From: Aplectana chamaeleonis
Taxonomy: Eukaryota > Nematoda > Chromadorea > Rhabditida > Cosmocercidae
DNA: 64,000 nt
Direction of reading: 5' to 3'
Assembly: GCA_029168955.1 (NCBI GenBank)
Contig: JAPDOI010000434.1
Coordinates: forward strand, 496,001-560,000
This document shows positions 1-64,000 of the stretch, piece after piece (position 1 is the stretch's first letter; every line of letters begins with the position of its first letter). Below the pieces are notes generated by a model, which ran no database searches, was not told the origin of the DNA, and saw only the letters and a program-made list of their open reading frames with translations. The position numbers were made by a program, and so were the translations under genes.

Positions 1-41
1 TCTCCAGCCGCTCCTCGACTCATAAAAATCTCGTTTATTGG

Positions 42-2389
42 GCTAATTACGGGTGACAGACACCCTCTGACATTCGCTTGGGAGTTGCCTCGTAGGGCGG
101 GGCCGGTTAGGCCCACTTTTTTCGGCTGCTCTACATTTTTCCCACGTCGCGCCAAGGTCATGGTCGAAAAAAGTGGGAAAAAGTGGAGAAAATGTGGGGC
201 GACTCCCAGGAAAAAGTTCCCCCAGCTCGCGACTTTTCTTCCAACGCCACTCCCGAACAAAAACATCCGATACGGCGCCAAATTTCCTATGACAGCCTTC
301 TAATAATTCTACATTCACAGCTCTAGTTTTCCGTTCTCATCTTTTTCTTATCTTTTCTAATCTTATATTCGTGTGATTAATTTCATACAGTTGTTCGTGT
401 TGTACTTTCGCATCCACAGCAAAAATTCTACCAGATTCTTGAAGATTCGAAAGCTTCCTCACATTTTTCTGGCGGAATTTTCCAGAAAATTATTCTTAAT
501 TTTAACGCATTCTGTCGGATTCCTCCCGCGATCTGCTAGAATTTTTCCCTATTGCGCAAGATTTTTTGAAAAACGTGAGATTGGTCGCGATTTTTCCTTA
601 ACGGCTTCCTCACATTTTCCTGGCGGAATTTTTCAGACCCGACGCATCTGACTCTGCGCAAGGTATGGGTTACACATTACAGTACACGATGAAAACCATC
701 TATTAGTTTTTCATGTTTTTTTTACAGTTTGGCCTCTTTGGTGAACGAAAATGTCGAAGGGGCCAATGAAAAACCTACATTTGTAAAGAAACTTTTAAGG
801 GTTTTAAGGCACTTTCGGAGCCTTAAGCTCAGTGGGCGATGTCAGCTAGCCCGAATGGTTCGATTGTACACAAAAAATCGAAAGTGGTTTCCATCGTGGA
901 CGATGCCTTTAATCACCGTTAAGTGTCTGGTAAAGTCAGATTTCTACAGAGATTAGTGATATTTCAGTGAAAGGAATCGGCCTCAGTTCCTGAGTGATGT
1001 TTTCAGTGAAGAGAATCGGACTGAGTTCAACAATCTTTTGTTGGATAAATTTTTTTCAAAAAATGTTGATAATTTTCTCTTTCTCAGCTATCCTTGCTCG
1101 TTCGTTCACAATTCTCTTCTTTCCTCTCCCTGATTGTAGCGACTTTTGCCAATGGGAGACGTTGGAGGGGCATCTGACTCTGCGCAAGGTATGGATTACA
1201 CATTTTCATAGGACTCGAAAATTGAAAATTCTCAACTTGTGTGTCATTTCAGAAGCAATAGGGGATAGCAATAGAGACCGACAGCAGCAATAGCAATAGA
1301 GACCGACAGCACCAACGCGGAAGGCACCGCGGACAAGTGATGGCGAGTTCTGTTTGGAATCAGGGTTCGGCGTGAGGTGTAGTGTATTAGAGAGTGGGGA
1401 GGGTCGGACCTCCGATCATCCAAGAACCAAGATGGGCTTCTACCAGTGGTGGGGGGGGGATGAGTATGAAAAATGACGGCAAACAGATACAGCAAAATGA
1501 GATTAAAAGAAGGGGTCTAACTAATACTTAAGATCGAACTGAAAGGTCTTCTTTTTATATAATTAGCTTTAGGTGCAATACAATCGATTGTATCACACCT
1601 AAAAATGGGTCTCCATATGGTTCTCTCGACACCGTTTTTTTTTTGCTCTAAATCCTACATACTAGTGGTTTGAATGCCTTTGCGTTCAGCTCCTTTTCTG
1701 TGAAGATTGTGGTTATTCAAAGAATTGTCATCTCTTTAGTTTTTAGCGAATTTGTTGTTATCTGCAATGATCCTGCAACCCATAGCTATGTGACTCTTCT
1801 CCCTTTTCTGATCTTGAATGTGTTCATTTGTACTCCAAATGCAGTGTGAGAATCTATTATTCTCTTGTCTTATTTGTTGAAAATAAACAAATGTTATAGT
1901 TTTTGAAGTTGTTTTGATATCACTTGTTGCTATCGTACTCACTTCCCGCTGCTGTACTAATTGAAGTTATGGTTTTAATCAATAAACAATCTAAAATCAA
2001 TTTTCTTCTGTAAGAGGAATGTGAAGTGATATGTGCATATGATATAGGAAAATCCGCGATTTCACGACGAAATTCGCAGTGTTGGGAAAATGTGAGGGGA
2101 CAATTTTACTACAAAATTTGTGGTGTGAGAAGAATGTGAGGCGGCGATTTCACCAAAGAGTTTGTAGTGTGAGAAGAATGTGAGGCGAGAGTGAGGCTAG
2201 AGTGAGGCGAGACGGCATCTTATCGGGCAGTCACTGGAGTCGCCTCACTTTTATCCCAGCTGGGGCTAAAACTTCACCGTAATGAGGCTACGCCGCAGCC
2301 GATTTGGCGGGAGTTGCCTCGATGTCACGAGGCGACTCTTACTTTTCATCGAGGCAACTCCCAAGCGAATGTCAGAGCCCGTAATTAGC
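42..2389. mobile_element. Foldback/TIR element, about 2.35 kb
   Basis: The ends are inverted copies: the left arm (42-92, core CTTGGGAGTTGCCTCG) matches the right arm at 2350-2389 in reverse complement, and the match runs out to GCTAATTAC on both sides. The right arm contains a local hairpin (GGGAGTTGCCTCG at 2310 and its complement at 2350) and short direct repeats of GAAGAATGTGAGGCG. Inside, the phrase CTTCCTCACATTTTTCTGGC occurs twice (near 450 and 605), as does GACTCTGCGCAAGGTATGG (near 650 and 1180). Each second phrase is followed by an intron-like stretch ending in ACAG or TTTCAG. No transposase reading frame was recognised, so it is probably non-autonomous. Confidence 0.65.
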
Positions 2390-2464
2390 CGCTCTAACTT
2401 GTTTCTGCACAATTTTTCTCCGTGCTTTCACATATTTTCATTTTCATAATGGCAAGACCTATAT

Positions 2465-2586
2465 TTAGGTCCGTGGCTTGTTTCCTCAAGAAAAAAAAAC
2501 ATTTAAATCTAAACCGCGGCTGGCGCGGGCGGTTTACGTCTTTAGATTTAAATGTTTTTTCTTGAGAAAACAAGCCACGGACCTAA
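2465..2586. mobile_element. Near-perfect palindromic MITE
   Basis: A 122-bp palindrome: TTAGGTCCGTGGCTTG on the left is mirrored by its complement on the right. The arms run about 48 bp, interrupted only by a short GC-rich centre (CGCGGCTGGCGCGGG). The TTA/TAA ends could be a target duplication. It has no coding capacity. Confidence 0.75.
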
Positions 2587-2761
2587 CCATACCTTCTCAT
2601 GAGGATAGCGCAACTACCGTTTTTATCGCATATCCTGCCTTTGAGCTCTTCTTCATGCCAACTGAAAAACTAAGCAAATCAAATCTTTATTAAAACAATG
2701 CAAAAATACCACGGACAGAGGACAGACTTTATACCTTCCCACGGAAGAACATTTATATTAG

Positions 2762-3168
2762 TTTGCGGTGAATTCTTCCTGACTTCCAAAACCTTCTTTA
2801 TCATTAATTTCGCCGGGTCTGGAGGGTTCCGGTGGAGAACGGTAGCGAGGCGGCTTGTTCTCTCGCATGCTGAAGAGTTCGGTGACGAGGGAATGAGCTA
2901 TGTAGGTGCTGGCCATTTGGGCGATATTGTATACAACGTGGAATGTTCTATTTTCCAGCTATTCTACATAAGAAGAATCGGTAGAACCCTTTGATGCAGA
3001 ATGGACGAACATGTCAGAGCTCTACATTGCCCTCAAATCTACGTAGATAACCCATTCTCTCGTCACCGGACTCTTCGGCATGCAAGGGAACAAACCTCCG
3101 CGTCATCATTCTCCACTGAAACCTGACAAACCCGGTGAAACGCAAAATAAAGGATATGCCACCGCAAG
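2762..3168. mobile_element. Diverged inverted-repeat element, about 0.4 kb
   Basis: The left arm (about 2812-2900, with CATGCTGAAGAGTTCGGTGA) is complementary with scattered mismatches to the right arm (about 3049-3137, with CACCGGACTCTTCGGCATGC). Weaker outer matches (GCGGTG at 2765, CACCGC at 3159) set approximate ends. It is an old MITE-like copy without a reading frame. Confidence 0.5.
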
Positions 3169-3639
3169 CTGTGAGGCTGATGACATTATTATGTAGGGTA
3201 TTGATAAAACGTGCCTAGCGAACTGCACGAACAACCCTCTTCCAACCCCTTCATCTCATTGCCCTCCACCTATCCTGCAAGTCGGAATGTTTTCGGTAGG
3301 TTAACATGATGCATCGACAACCATCCCACATCACTCCTAAGCTTCCCATCGCAGACACAGCGCATGCCCTTTTTGGTTGTAACCGCATGTAACACGAAGC
3401 AAAAAGGTTAGTCCCATTTCCGTGGTGCCCCTGTTTGTTGTAATTATGACTGATTTGCTTCGTTTTTCAATTGACCATGAAAAGGGCTCACTGTCCGAAA
3501 CGTTGCCAGTAAATATAGAAGCAAGAGCTTTCATGGTTGATGGAAAAAGTTCAATAGAAAATGAAGCCTCGAGAAAGAAACATTCTAAATGATCAAATGT
3601 ATAGATAATATCGCCGATAACTCAGCGAAAGAAGGTTAC

Positions 3640-64000
<60,361 letters not shown>

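Overview
The window is eukaryotic and most likely from a strongylid (clade V) nematode. The evidence is very short exons with the TTTTCAG acceptor, two Tc3-type DNA transposons, an RTE-type retrotransposon, and dense TIR and foldback elements with TA or TTAA target sites. I cannot name the species. No rRNA, confident tRNA, CRISPR array or bacterial-style operon was seen.

One host gene dominates, on the minus strand. It was built by hand from splice sites and reading phase and is not predicted by any long ORF. Eight exons form a chain: 64000-63928, 63837-63691, 59357-59248, 59174-59064, 46687-46617, 42424-42323, 42256-42153 and 39873-39801. All seven junctions between consecutive exons agree in phase. 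The peptide is collinear with the voltage-gated calcium channel alpha2/delta auxiliary subunit, from the middle of the extracellular part through its Cache-like segment. A later exon at 3757-3640 fits the C-terminal segment of the same family. Two phase-compatible candidates lie between them (22291-22120 and 19825-19737). The 5' end (VWA domain) lies beyond base 64000, and the 3' end lies at or before base 3640 or was not recognised. The locus covers at least 60 kb because its introns are packed with repeats.

Layout: 0-21 kb holds inverted-repeat elements, several nested, including a 3.5-kb element at 11081-14587 with ~290-bp TIRs and a 10-bp target duplication. 22.6-38.5 kb holds two large tandem copies (6.2 and 9.5 kb) of what looks like an undescribed element family. 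These share TIRs, a 22-bp GTCGAC repeat cluster near the right end, an internal ~150-bp satellite, a small spliced ORF and a GT-rich array. The array is 57 bp in one copy and 4.25 kb in the other. 38.6-46.6 kb holds an (AT)n tract, a Tc3-like relic in an alpha2/delta intron, a 42-bp minisatellite split by a small TIR element, and large palindromes. 46.7-59 kb is one intron with an RTE relic, a second Tc3-like relic, MITEs and a hAT-type transposase relic. 59.4-63.7 kb is another intron with MITE relics and one unassigned ORF.

No transposable-element gene here looks intact. The very long open frames at 31.8-36.3 kb are artefacts of a stop-free G/T repeat.
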